Assembly (NCBI GenBank): GCA_945876185.1
Contig: CAMCMZ010000004.1
Coordinates: forward strand, 42,745 to 106,744
Source: Candidatus Kuenenia stuttgartensis
Lineage (GTDB): Bacteria; Planctomycetota; UBA11346
Direction of reading: 5' to 3'
Length of the DNA: 64,000 nucleotides
Shown: positions 19,607 to 29,540 of the stretch, one piece after another
How the letters are laid out: every line of letters begins with the position of its first letter
Numbering within the stretch: position 1 is the first letter of the stretch
The notes under the pieces: generated by a model
What the model was told of the DNA's origin: nothing
The model's database searches: none
What the model saw: the letters and a program-made list of their open reading frames with translations, nothing else
Made by a program: the position numbers and the translations under genes

Positions 19607-22600
19607 ATGTCCCCACGTCTTTCCTTGCTTTTCGCGACCCTCGTCCTGGGTTGCCACCTTGCAGCTGGGGATAGCTCTGCGGTCGCGACGCCCAAACCGG
19701 ATGCCGCAGCGACGGCCGCGGATCTGATCGCGAAACTACCGAAGCATGAGGGGATCGTCCGGGTCGGTGACGAGGTGCGCTGGACGGAAGGCGCAGCCTC
19801 GGCAGTGGTGACCGGCATCGATGCTGGCAGCCAGGATCCCCTGCTTGCCACCGCCATCGGGCCGATCCGGGTGGCACGCAATCTGGTGCAGGACCGTCGC
19901 GTCGAAGTGCTTGCCGCCCTGCCGGCCCTGGCCGATCGCGCCAAGGCCGCCGAGATCCCGGCCAAGGGTCTGACCCTGCAGGCGGGCATCCTGACCGGGC
20001 CCAGCCTGCGCAACGACACCGTGATCGTCACCACCCAGGCGACCTTGAAGAAGCGCAAGGTCGAGACCGTCGATCGCAGCGGCCAGCGTACCGCGATCAG
20101 GGCAGCGATCGCCAATCTGGTCACCCGCCTTGAGGCCACGCCGCTGGATGCCAGTGGACGGATGGCGCTCAAGGACGTGCTGGTGCGGCTTGATCGGCCT
20201 GACGGCAACACCGCGATCGATGAAGTGTCGCCCTCTTTTGCCCGCCGATTGGTTCGCCACGGCTGGGCGCGGCAGTGGTTCGCGGCCGACCCCGCTGGCG
20301 CCGCCGCTGCGAAAGAACTGGAAAAGGTCGTTCAGGATGCGGAATCGCTCGCCGCGGTTTCGAGCCTGACCGGCGACGGCAGCGATCTGAGCGACCTGCG
20401 CGACGGCTTCGGCCGTGGCGGCTTCCGCTTCTCCGGTCCAGATGCGGTGCGCTACACCTACCCGGCGCCAAACGCGGAATACCTCGGCAAGATCGCGCCA
20501 TTGCAGATCGTCGTCGACCTGCCCGCCGGCAGTGATCCGACCGAGGCCGCCGCCGTCGCCAAGGCAACTGCCGCGCGTGCCTATCTGGGCCAGACGTTGA
20601 TCGTGAATTGGACCGCCGCCGGTGGCCTGGTGACCGACCCTGAGCGTTGGCGTGCGGCGGTGCGGGTGTCGTACCAGAACCCGGTGTCCGGCGCGATCCC
20701 GCCGAACATCCTGGTCACCGGACTGAACGGTGACCTCGCCTTTCTGGCGGTGGAACGCGGCGCAATGCGCCCGGCGAAACCGCGCGACCGCGCCGACGCC
20801 GAGCGCTTCATCACCGATGCGGCGCGGTTGCTGCCTACTGCGGCGCACCTCGATCTCATCGGCCAGTACCTGATGACCTACGTCTATCCCAGCCCGGATG
20901 CGCGCTTTCCGGAACTGATCGGCAATAAAGAGGTGAAAAGCAACTTCCAGCAGACCTGGGACCAGACCCTGGGCACCACCGCCGGTGGCTATTGTCGCGG
21001 TGACTGCGCCGACATCGCCGAGCTCTACCACGACATCGTGGTGAAGCAGGGCCGCCATCCGATCGTCATCGGTCTGCCCGAGCACGCCGCCTGCACCTGG
21101 GCGGAAAAGCGCGGCAACACCTGGACGGTGTCGTTGCTCCAGACCGGTCCGGCGCACGAATACACCGGCGCCGATCTTCCCACGGCGCTGGAGCAGACCT
21201 ACAAGAGCTTCGACCCCAACATGCCGTTCGACGCCAACGGCATCCCGCTCCTGTTGCGTTTTTCGGGCGAAGTCTCGCGCAGCGCCTGGCGCCTGAGCTG
21301 GCGCATCTTCGCCGAACCGGCCTACCGCGACATCATGATCGACGTGCAACGCGACTGGCATTTCCAGACCTACCAGCGCGGCATCCGCACCATGCTCGGG
21401 ATGATCGCGAAGGGCGACGACGACAACGCCAACTACCGGGAATTATCAGGGCTTTACACCTTCACCGGCCAGTTCGCCCTCGCGGCGGACTACCAGCAGA
21501 AGGCCCTCGACCGCACCCAAGGCGACGCCAACAAGCTCTACATGCAGGTGGAACTGGTCGGCCACCTGATCAACGCCGGCCGGCTTGCCGAGGCGAAGAC
21601 CCTGGTACGCAAGCTGCTCGACGCCACGTTGCCCGCGCTCAAGGAGCAGCTCGGCGACGCCTACTTCAGCATCGCGCTCGAACTCGCCGGCAGTTGCGGC
21701 GGCGATCGCTCCGACCCGGAACTCAACCGCCTCGGCGTGCAGGTGCTGCACCGCACGGTCAGTGAAACCCTCGGGGCGGAAGCAGACAAGCTCACGCAAT
21801 GGCTGGGCAGTCCGGAGTTCAACCAGTCGACCTGGGATGATCGGATGAAACCCATTCGCCGGTTGCTGCAGCAGCACGCCACGGTGGCGATGGAACTTCT
21901 GCGCAAGCTCGGGCCGGAGGCGCTGCCCGGCGACGAGTCCATCCAGGCCGCCAGCCGTGCCGCCCAGCGTTGGCTCGACCGCATCGCCTTCCGCGATGTG
22001 GAGGAAAGCAGCGAGGCGATGGTCCGCTACGCCGAGGCCGGCCACTGGTACGAGGCGGTCCTGGGCCAGGCCGCCTTGGATGCCAAGCTGGCCGCCGCCC
22101 CGCTGCCGAGTGTGCTCCCCGCGAGCCACGCCAGACGTCTGGCCGGCGTCGCGCAGATGGAAGCCGACCTGCCCTGGATCCGTGCGTCCGTGCCCTACTG
22201 GGTCACCCGCATCCGCACGCGGTTCGGCCGTGACAAGACGAAGCTCGACCCGGCTGAGATCGCCCGCCTTGGCAAAAACCTGGAAACCGCGATCGCCACC
22301 AGCGACAAGCTCGGCATCGTCGCACCCGGCATCAGCTCTGCCGCGACCATCGCGCGGCAGATCGTCGCCCTGGTCGGCAAGGATGCCGCCGCCCTGCGCC
22401 GCCTGCTGCGCGAGGTGAAGGAGCGCAACGACAAGGCCCTGCGCGACGACTGCGCCGAATGGCTGGGCAATACCGCGCGGTTTCTTGACCTTAACTGGTA
22501 CGAGCAGGTCATCGCGCTGTGGACCGCCGAGGTCGACTACAAGCCGAAATACTACTGGATCGCCTGGCGCGCCGCCCTGAACGACGCGCCCCGCCACGCC

Positions 22601-22753
22601 CTGCTGGTCGCCCGCGCCGCCGCCAAGCGCTTCGCCGACGATCAGGCCTTCGTCGAGGAACTGAAGTTCATGGAGGAACTGCTCGGCCCTGCGGCGAAAA
22701 AGCTGGGAAGCGAAAGGGCGGTGGCGCCCAAACCAATCGACGCGGCACGTTGA
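19607..22753 (+). CDS. Large secreted protein with transglutaminase-like core and TPR-like repeats
   Basis: 1048 residues from ATG 19607, with GGAG upstream and an N-terminal signal peptide (LSLLFATLVLGCHLAAG) that may be a lipobox (VLGC). The mid-region has a transglutaminase/cysteine-protease-like triad order: Cys in GGYCRGDCADIAELY (~460-475), His in EHAACTWAEKRG (~492), Asp in YKSFDPNMPFD (~535). C-terminal to this come TPR-like helical repeats (GQFALAADYQQKALDRTQGD). Such proteins act on extracytoplasmic peptides or protein cross-links; the substrate is unknown. An in-frame ATG at 19568 gives a poorer signal peptide. Confidence 0.72.
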   Translation: MSPRLSLLFATLVLGCHLAAGDSSAVATPKPDAAATAADLIAKLPKHEGIVRVGDEVRWTEGAASAVVTGIDAGSQDPLLATAIGPIRVARNLVQDRRVEVLAALPALADRAKAAEIPAKGLTLQAGILTGPSLRNDTVIVTTQATLKKRKVETVDRSGQRTAIRAAIANLVTRLEATPLDASGRMALKDVLVRLDRPDGNTAIDEVSPSFARRLVRHGWARQWFAADPAGAAAAKELEKVVQDAESLAAVSSLTGDGSDLSDLRDGFGRGGFRFSGPDAVRYTYPAPNAEYLGKIAPLQIVVDLPAGSDPTEAAAVAKATAARAYLGQTLIVNWTAAGGLVTDPERWRAAVRVSYQNPVSGAIPPNILVTGLNGDLAFLAVERGAMRPAKPRDRADAERFITDAARLLPTAAHLDLIGQYLMTYVYPSPDARFPELIGNKEVKSNFQQTWDQTLGTTAGGYCRGDCADIAELYHDIVVKQGRHPIVIGLPEHAACTWAEKRGNTWTVSLLQTGPAHEYTGADLPTALEQTYKSFDPNMPFDANGIPLLLRFSGEVSRSAWRLSWRIFAEPAYRDIMIDVQRDWHFQTYQRGIRTMLGMIAKGDDDNANYRELSGLYTFTGQFALAADYQQKALDRTQGDANKLYMQVELVGHLINAGRLAEAKTLVRKLLDATLPALKEQLGDAYFSIALELAGSCGGDRSDPELNRLGVQVLHRTVSETLGAEADKLTQWLGSPEFNQSTWDDRMKPIRRLLQQHATVAMELLRKLGPEALPGDESIQAASRAAQRWLDRIAFRDVEESSEAMVRYAEAGHWYEAVLGQAALDAKLAAAPLPSVLPASHARRLAGVAQMEADLPWIRASVPYWVTRIRTRFGRDKTKLDPAEIARLGKNLETAIATSDKLGIVAPGISSAATIARQIVALVGKDAAALRRLLREVKERNDKALRDDCAEWLGNTARFLDLNWYEQVIALWTAEVDYKPKYYWIAWRAALNDAPRHALLVARAAAKRFADDQAFVEELKFMEELLGPAAKKLGSERAVAPKPIDAAR

Positions 22754-22754
22754 C

Positions 22755-23046
22755 GGAGCGTCGATTTCCACATCGACGGCTATCTTTGACCACGACGGCG
22801 ATGTGGACATCGCCGCTCCGGTTCGTCATCGGCGCGAACGGAGCGTCGAGGTCAGCGCGAACGGAGCGTCGATGTCCACATCGACGGATCTCTCTATCAA
22901 TGACGGCGAAGTGGACATCGCCGCTCCGGTGCGTCATCAGCGCGAACGGAGCGTCGAGGTCAGCACGAACGGAGCGTCGATGTCCACATCGACGGATCTC
23001 TCTATCAACGACGGCGAAGTGGACATCGCCGCTTCAGTGCGTTCCT
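22755..23046. repeat. Tandem palindromic array, 108-bp unit, 2.7 copies
   Basis: Units start at 22755, 22863 and 22971 (the last truncated), exactly 108 bp apart and nearly identical. Each holds GGAGCGTCGATGTCCAC inverted against GTGGACATCGCCGCTCC (16/17), so every unit can form a long hairpin. The array fills the ~300-bp gap between two genes that end towards each other (19607-22753 and 23061-26804), where it could act as a bidirectional terminator. Unit 1 is the most diverged. Confidence 0.88.
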
Positions 23047-23060
23047 GACGAAGCCTGGCC

Positions 23061-26000
23061 TCAGCGCGCCAGCATCGGCAACGCTTCGGCCAATCCCGCC
23101 TTCACATCCGGCGCGAGCGCCAGCGCACGTTCAAGTGCGGCGACCGACGGCGCGGCGGCTGGGCGTTCGCGGCGCAGCGCGGTCAGGCGGTCGCGCAGGT
23201 CGGGCAGGGCGGCGCCGTTGAGGGCGGCGGCGACGGCGCAGGCGAGCCACGAGCGGCGCAGGGCCACCGGCACGTTTTCCCCGTCGCAGCGTTCGGCGCT
23301 CGCGGCGAGCAGGGCGCGGGCGGCGGCGGGATCGCTCGCGGCGAGGATCACCGCGCGCAGGGCGGTGATCAGGCCCTGATCCCCGGCGTCGCACCACGAT
23401 TCGCGCTTGGCGACGTAGGCGCCGGCGGCGTCTTCATCGTGGCGGCGCACAGTCCAGTGCAGGAGCGTGAGATGGTGCGTGCGCGGGGTGCCTTCGACCG
23501 CCAGGCGGGCGGCGGCGGTGACGGGTTCGACTCCGCCGAGCACGCTGATGATCGCGGCGCGGGATTCGGCCTCGTCGACGCTGGAATCATCGGCCAGCAC
23601 CGTGGCCTGGAGCGCATTCAGGCGGGCCACGGCGGGGTCGCGGTCGGCCGGGTCGGCGCAGCGGGCGGCGGCTTCGAGGGCACGCGTGAGCTGCTTGCGC
23701 GCCTCTTTCCAGCGCCCGGCGCTGGCGGCGATGCGGGCGCGCTCTTCGTTGAGCCGGACGAGCAGTAATCGTCCGCCGCAGGCGAGAGCCTCGGCCCGGG
23801 CCCAGGGTGCGAGCAGCGCCTCGGCGGTTTCCGGATCGAGCGCCTCGCGCGCATGCTGGGCCGCGTGCAGGGCGGTTTCGAGCACCTCGCCAGGCCAGTC
23901 CTCGCGGGCGTCCGCCAGGCGGGTGATCAGGCGATCCTTGGTCGCCGGCGCGATCCGCCCGTCAGCAGCCTGGACCGCGAACAGGGTCGCATCCAGGCGC
24001 AGGCGATCGCGTGGGCGCAGGGATTCCGCCACGCCTTCGAGCCAGGCCAGGCCACGGGCCAGTTTGGTCGCGTCGGTGATGCGGCCGCGCGCGAGGCTGG
24101 TCAGGTGGCGGTGCAGCGCCGTGACCGCAGCCGGTTCAGCGACGACACGGGTTCGAATGCGGGCCAGCACGGCGGCGGCGAGGCCTTCCGCTTCGTTGGC
24201 GGCGTCATCGAGGAGCGAACTCCAGGTCGGCCACGAGGGCAGTTCGCCGTTGCCGAGTTTGGACACGGATTCCAGCAGCGCGGCCGAGGGGACCAGCAGG
24301 CAGTTGCCGAGCAGACCCGACTGGCGCAGGCGCGCCGCATCGGAGTCCTTGCGGCCGTCCCAGCCCTGCACGACGGCATCGGCGAGCGAGGCGGCATGAT
24401 CGCTGGCGGTGGTCAGGGTCAGGGTGATGCGCCGGCCGGGTGCGGACACGGCGGTGCCCAGGGCCGTCAGCGCCGGGCCCAGGGCGTCGGCGTCGGGTAG
24501 CTCGGCCCAGGCGGGGATCTCGACCGCGATGTCGGTTGCGCCTTCGCAGGGGAGCGTCAGTGCGGCGACGGAGGCGAGCGTCCAGGCCGCATCGGCCCAC
24601 GGCGAGTTGGCGCCATTGGTGCCGGAGAGCGGCAGGCCGATCACCCCGCCATCGCGATCGACGACGGTTTGCAGGCAGGCGTCGAGTTCATCCAGGCTGC
24701 CGGATTCAGCGGCGCGCCAGCCGGCCGCGACCGGTCCGTGCGCGACCTCGCCGGCGATGAGCCAGCCCACGGATTTGCCGCGCACGACCCCGGCGCGGCG
24801 GCCCGGATTCGCTGCGTCGGCTGGTTTGTCGCCTTTGTCGCCTTCGTTTTCCGGTTTCGGCTGATCCGCGCCGGTGCGGCCCGGACGGCCCGTCCGGGCG
24901 CCCGCCAGGGCCACCACCAGGCGCCAGCGCGGCGACGGACGCTGCCGTGACAGCACGTGTTCGGACGAACCCAGATGCACCGACGACAAGGATTTTCCCG
25001 CATCGCGGCGGGCCTGTTCCTGCTTGGCGAGATCGTCACCACGGCGGATGCGCTCCAGCCGCGCGGTGGCGGCGGCGCCCTGCGACGGGAAGCGCTGGTT
25101 CAGGTGCGCAAGCGCCGCTAGGGTCGCTTCCGCATCGGGGCCGACCTCCTTGCTGCTGGTGCGCAGGCGGCGGTCGAGGCCGTCGAGTTCCTGCCGGCGC
25201 TGGGTTTCGATGCGCTGGCGCTCCTGCGGGTCGAGCCCAGCGATGGCGGCGAGAACCTCGGAATCTTCCCAATGCCGGTCGGCGATGAGCCGGTGGACCT
25301 GGGCTGCGGCCTCGGCGGCGGCCTGAAGGCGCGCCAGTTCGCCCGCGATGCGTTCGGCGGCGCCAGCATGCCGGGATTCGAGCCGGCCGCGCAATTCACC
25401 GGCGCGCGGATCAGCTTCGCCGTGCTCGGCCACGGCAGCGGTGAAGCGGCGCAGGAGGTCGTCGAACTCCTGGGTCCGCTCATGTTCCAGCTTGGCGCGG
25501 GCCTCGGGATGCGCCTCGATCAGCTTGCGCCAGGCGGCTTCCACCGCCGGATCGGCGGGGCCGCGCGCGGCGAGCAGGGCCTCCCAGTCGCGTTTCAGCG
25601 CCGCGACCGGCGGGGGTGGATACAACCCGCCCACGGTGACCTGTACGCCTTGGCTTTGCAGATGAACGGCGATGAGGGCGCGCAGGTCGTCGCGCACCGG
25701 CAGGGGCGGACGCAGGATGGCGAAGGCGAGTTCGCGCAACGCGGCCGCGAGATCGTGTTTTTCGCTCTTTTTCGCGGTATCGACCGGATCAGCCGGGTCG
25801 CCTTTTCCATCCTTGTCACTCTTGGCGGCCGCGAGCACTCCGACCACGCGGTCGCGGATGCGGGCGATCAGCCGCTTCATCTCGCCGTCGATGCGCCAGG
25901 TCGCGAGCGCCGGCGGCACGAAGGGGGCTGGACCGGCCGGGGCGGCAGGAATCGGGACTGTTGCGGGAACAGGCGCAGGAACAGACGCGGCGCTCGCTGG

Positions 26001-26804
26001 TTCCGGCACGGCTGGTGGAGCCACGTCAGCACCGGGCGCTGCGGGCGTGCTCTCGGCGGTTGGGGCGGTCGACGCGACGTCGGCAGCCGCCGGTGCCGGT
26101 GCCGGCGCAGCGGGCGCGGCCGGAACCGGATCAGGCAGATGCAGGGCGAGCCATTGTTCCCAGGTCACGCGGGGTGGAGGCGGCGGACGTACCGGTTCCG
26201 TGCGTTGCGGAGCGGCGGGTCGACCTGCCGGCGGCCGGCCGCCATAGACGTTGCGTTCCTGCGGGCGGTCACTCTGGCGGTCGCTCTGGCGATCATTCTG
26301 CCGGTATCCAGCGCGCTGCTGGCCATAGTCATTCCGCTGCGACGGGCGCCCCGGCACTGGCACCGGAGCAGGGGCCGGGGCGGTAGTTGGGGCAGTAGTT
26401 GGGGCGGCGCCTGCGGCGAGTGGCGCAGGAGTCCCCGATGCGGCCGGGGCGGCACCCTCGGCCGGTCGGCGGGCCTTCTCGGGTTTCGCGGGTCGCATCG
26501 ACGCGACGTAGGCCTGCGCCACCTCGCGCAGTGGTGCCAAGGTGGCATGCCCGTCGGGGAAGGCCTCGATCATGGCGACGTCCGGCTTTTTGCCGCTTGG
26601 AGTCGGCTGGCCTGAGATCAGCGCGTTGACCAGTTCGACCGCCTGCTCCAGCTTTGGCAGTTCGTCCTTGGTCAGCGGTTTGACCGCTGCCAGCCCAAGG
26701 TCCGCGAGCTTGCGCTCCAGGAAGCTCGCCGGCAGGCGGCCGCGGGCGCAGGCGAACAGGTCGTGGACGGCGCTGGACCAGCGCTGGGAGGGTGTCGCAT
26801 TCAT
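23061..26804 (-). CDS. Very large Ala/Pro/Arg-rich protein of unknown function
   Basis: 1247 residues. A helical N-terminal domain (~1-115) is followed by a long Ala/Pro/Arg-rich low-complexity linker (~120-330). Several helical, Glu/Arg/Ala-rich segments then resemble coiled coil (RQELDGLDRRLRTSSKEV), and a C-terminal half of helical repeats may be TPR/HEAT-like. No signal peptide or membrane helix is visible, so it is probably cytoplasmic. I recognise no catalytic motif. Codon use is typical of the genome and no frameshift is evident. Confidence 0.65.
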   Translation of the reverse strand: MNATPSQRWSSAVHDLFACARGRLPASFLERKLADLGLAAVKPLTKDELPKLEQAVELVNALISGQPTPSGKKPDVAMIEAFPDGHATLAPLREVAQAYVASMRPAKPEKARRPAEGAAPAASGTPAPLAAGAAPTTAPTTAPAPAPVPVPGRPSQRNDYGQQRAGYRQNDRQSDRQSDRPQERNVYGGRPPAGRPAAPQRTEPVRPPPPPRVTWEQWLALHLPDPVPAAPAAPAPAPAAADVASTAPTAESTPAAPGADVAPPAVPEPASAASVPAPVPATVPIPAAPAGPAPFVPPALATWRIDGEMKRLIARIRDRVVGVLAAAKSDKDGKGDPADPVDTAKKSEKHDLAAALRELAFAILRPPLPVRDDLRALIAVHLQSQGVQVTVGGLYPPPPVAALKRDWEALLAARGPADPAVEAAWRKLIEAHPEARAKLEHERTQEFDDLLRRFTAAVAEHGEADPRAGELRGRLESRHAGAAERIAGELARLQAAAEAAAQVHRLIADRHWEDSEVLAAIAGLDPQERQRIETQRRQELDGLDRRLRTSSKEVGPDAEATLAALAHLNQRFPSQGAAATARLERIRRGDDLAKQEQARRDAGKSLSSVHLGSSEHVLSRQRPSPRWRLVVALAGARTGRPGRTGADQPKPENEGDKGDKPADAANPGRRAGVVRGKSVGWLIAGEVAHGPVAAGWRAAESGSLDELDACLQTVVDRDGGVIGLPLSGTNGANSPWADAAWTLASVAALTLPCEGATDIAVEIPAWAELPDADALGPALTALGTAVSAPGRRITLTLTTASDHAASLADAVVQGWDGRKDSDAARLRQSGLLGNCLLVPSAALLESVSKLGNGELPSWPTWSSLLDDAANEAEGLAAAVLARIRTRVVAEPAAVTALHRHLTSLARGRITDATKLARGLAWLEGVAESLRPRDRLRLDATLFAVQAADGRIAPATKDRLITRLADAREDWPGEVLETALHAAQHAREALDPETAEALLAPWARAEALACGGRLLLVRLNEERARIAASAGRWKEARKQLTRALEAAARCADPADRDPAVARLNALQATVLADDSSVDEAESRAAIISVLGGVEPVTAAARLAVEGTPRTHHLTLLHWTVRRHDEDAAGAYVAKRESWCDAGDQGLITALRAVILAASDPAAARALLAASAERCDGENVPVALRRSWLACAVAAALNGAALPDLRDRLTALRRERPAAAPSVAALERALALAPDVKAGLAEALPMLAR

Positions 26805-26999
26805 GGGGCGGGCAGCCTATGAGCGATTTCCCCATACCAAGCAGCGCCCGGCAGCGGAACAGGGCAGCCACGCACGCGACCCCAGTGGCACGGATGCCCG
26901 ACCGCCGACCGTCCGACGCCTTCCCCCGACTCAAGCACCCTCGTCCGGACCGGCCGGACCTTCTTGCCCTGGGGTAGGTGCCTTGGACGCTGCCCACGC

Positions 27000-29534
27000 A
27001 TGGCGAAACTGGTCTGTCAGGCCGGCCCGACGGCGGGGCACGAGTATCCACTCAGCAAGGATCACGTGATCCTCGGCCGGCAATCCGCGTGCGACATCCA
27101 GATCATGGACACCATGTCGTCGCGCCAGCACTGCGAGGTGCGGCGCGAGGGCCGTTTCTACGTGCTGGTCGATCTCAGCTCGCGCAACGGGACGCTGCTC
27201 AACGGCAAGAAGGTGGTCGAGCGGCAACTCGCGTTCGGCGACCGCATCCGGGTCGGCGAGGTCGAGTACCTGCTGGTGAAGGAATCCGGCGACGCGGACC
27301 TGCGCGACCTGCTCTCGAAGTACGAAATCCTGGAAAAGATCGGCGAGGGCGGCATGGGCATCGTCTACAAGGCGAACCAGCGCTCGATGGCCCGCATCGT
27401 CGCGCTGAAGGTGCTCAGCCCGAAGTACGCCAGCCGGCAGAAGTTCGTCGACCAGTTCATCCGCGAGGCGCGCGCCGCGGGACAACTCAACCATCCCAAC
27501 ATCATCCAGGTCCACGACGTCGGCACCGAAAACGGCATCCATTTCTTCTCGATGGAATTCATCGAGGGCGCGACCTGCATGCAGATCCTCAAGCAGAGCG
27601 GGGCCTTTCCGGTCAGCGAGGCGCTGGAGGTCGTGCGCCAGACCGCGCGTGCCCTGGAATACGCCCATTCGCAGCGCCTGATCCACCAGGACATCAAGCC
27701 CGACAACATCATGATCGGGCCGAACAACCAGGTGAAGCTGGCTGATCTCGGCATCAGCAAGACCTTTGACGAGGTCGAGGCAGAAGAAGGCGGCCAGCGC
27801 CGGGTCATGGGCACGCCGCACTACATGGCGCCCGAGGCCGCCCTGGGCAAGCGCGTCGACCACCGCGTCGACATCTATTCGCTCGGCGCCACCATGTATC
27901 ACCTGCTGACCGGCAAGACGCCGTTCACTGGCACCAACGCCACCGACGTGCTGAAAGCGCACGTCATGGACCCCTTCCCGCCCATCCATGATCTCAATCC
28001 CGAGGTGCCCGAGCCGATCTGCGCCCTGGTTGAACGTCTGGTCGCCAAGAAGCCGGAAGACCGCTATCAGTCCGCGACCGAGGTGGTCGAGGAGATCCAA
28101 CGCCTCAAAGGCGGCCTGGGCCTTGGCACCGAGCGCATCGGCGGGGCCGAGACCATGCTGTTGCGCCGCTTCGCCCGCGGCGCGGCGAACGGCCCGGGCG
28201 ATGCCGCCGGCACCGCGGCCTCTACTGCAGCCGGCACCACCGGGGCCACGCCCGGCGATGCCACGGGCGAACAGATCCGCCTCCATCGCCACAAGCGCAG
28301 TCAGAACCATGCCGCGCTCATCATCCTGATTCTTGTCCTTGTCGTCGCGCTGGCGGTCGGTGCCTGGCTGGCGTTGCCGCACCTCGTGGGCCCGGCCCGG
28401 GCAGCACCTGATGACGCCAAGGCGGGTGATCCGCCGGCCCGGCAACCGGCGACGCCCACGACCGCACCAATCTCCCCAACCCCAGTGGCGAACCCGGCGC
28501 CGGCGCCGGCGCCGGCCCCGGTCCCGAACTCGATCAACACCGTGCGCATCCTCAAGGAACTCGACGAACTCGAATCCACGCTGCGGACCAGTACCGCGGC
28601 CGATCCCGGCCTGCTGCTCAAGCGCCACGAGGCGCTCATGGCGCTTGAGCCCACCGGGCCCGAGGCTGCCCGCGCGGCGGCGATCGCCCAGGGGATCCAG
28701 GCCCTGTTCGCCAAGCAGACCGCCAACCGCACCGATGCCGCGCTGACCGACTTTGAACGCGAACTCAAGAAGCTCATCGACGAGCGCAACTTCGATCTGG
28801 CACAGCAGCGCTGCGACAATTTTGCCAAGGTGAATCCGTCCGCCGACGCCGGACTGGCAGCAGATCGCCTGGCCCGACTCAAGGCCTGGGTCGAGTCCTC
28901 GCGCCAGCAATACCACGCCAACCTGGGCGAACGGGTGAAGCGCTATGCCGCCCTCGGCGACCTGGCCCGGCTGAAAGAGGAACGCGACCGTCTACCGCCG
29001 TCGCTGCTCGGCGGTCCGGTCGAGCAGGACATCCTCAAGGCGATCACCCAGGTCGAGGCAGACAAATTGAAGAAGGCCACCGCCATCCTCGACACCGCGC
29101 GCCTGCACCTGGCCCGCTGGGACGGGGCCGCGATCGACCGCTTGAACCGTGACGAACGTCCGGACCTGGCCGGTCTGGCGTCGGTCAAGGCGCTCGACGA
29201 ACTGGTGGCGGCGGCGCATCGCCTCAGCGAACTGTCGGAGGCCATCGGCAAGGGCCTGCAGGGGCGCAAGGTGCGTTTCCGCGGCAAGATCCGGCAATGG
29301 ACGGATCCGGATCTGCTCGCGGCCAGTGCCAAGTCGTTGCGTTTTGAAGTTCCGGCCGGCGAGGTCGAGATCCGCTGGCAGGACATCCCGGCCGTCGACC
29401 TGGATTCGCTGGCAAAACTGGTGCTGGCCGCGGATGCAGACGCCTACCGCCCGGCCATCGACCTGCTGGGCGCAGCCCAGGCCAAAACCGCGGACAAGCC
29501 GGCCGCGGACAAGACGCCTGAGGCGGCCAAGTAG
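27000..29534 (+). CDS. FHA-domain transmembrane Ser/Thr protein kinase
   Basis: 844 residues from ATG 27000. An N-terminal FHA domain (~1-97) shows ILGRQSACDIQI, SSRQHCEV and SSRNGTLLNG, which bind phosphothreonine. The kinase domain (~108-370) shows GEGGMGIVYKA, VALKV, LIHQDIKPDN, ADLGIS and GTPHYMAPE. The catalytic HRD is HQD, making it a non-RD kinase, and DFG is DLG. A membrane helix (~437-465) is followed by a Pro/Ala linker and a long helical extracytoplasmic domain. FHA on the same chain suggests binding of its own or a partner kinase's phosphosites. rsgA starts 6 bp downstream. Confidence 0.92.
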   Translation: MAKLVCQAGPTAGHEYPLSKDHVILGRQSACDIQIMDTMSSRQHCEVRREGRFYVLVDLSSRNGTLLNGKKVVERQLAFGDRIRVGEVEYLLVKESGDADLRDLLSKYEILEKIGEGGMGIVYKANQRSMARIVALKVLSPKYASRQKFVDQFIREARAAGQLNHPNIIQVHDVGTENGIHFFSMEFIEGATCMQILKQSGAFPVSEALEVVRQTARALEYAHSQRLIHQDIKPDNIMIGPNNQVKLADLGISKTFDEVEAEEGGQRRVMGTPHYMAPEAALGKRVDHRVDIYSLGATMYHLLTGKTPFTGTNATDVLKAHVMDPFPPIHDLNPEVPEPICALVERLVAKKPEDRYQSATEVVEEIQRLKGGLGLGTERIGGAETMLLRRFARGAANGPGDAAGTAASTAAGTTGATPGDATGEQIRLHRHKRSQNHAALIILILVLVVALAVGAWLALPHLVGPARAAPDDAKAGDPPARQPATPTTAPISPTPVANPAPAPAPAPVPNSINTVRILKELDELESTLRTSTAADPGLLLKRHEALMALEPTGPEAARAAAIAQGIQALFAKQTANRTDAALTDFERELKKLIDERNFDLAQQRCDNFAKVNPSADAGLAADRLARLKAWVESSRQQYHANLGERVKRYAALGDLARLKEERDRLPPSLLGGPVEQDILKAITQVEADKLKKATAILDTARLHLARWDGAAIDRLNRDERPDLAGLASVKALDELVAAAHRLSELSEAIGKGLQGRKVRFRGKIRQWTDPDLLAASAKSLRFEVPAGEVEIRWQDIPAVDLDSLAKLVLAADADAYRPAIDLLGAAQAKTADKPAADKTPEAAK

Positions 29535-29540
29535 CGCCCC

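Noticed and set aside
22755..23046. CRISPR-like periodic repeats
   Set aside because: The unit is 108 bp with almost no unique spacer, only 2.7 copies and no cas genes nearby.
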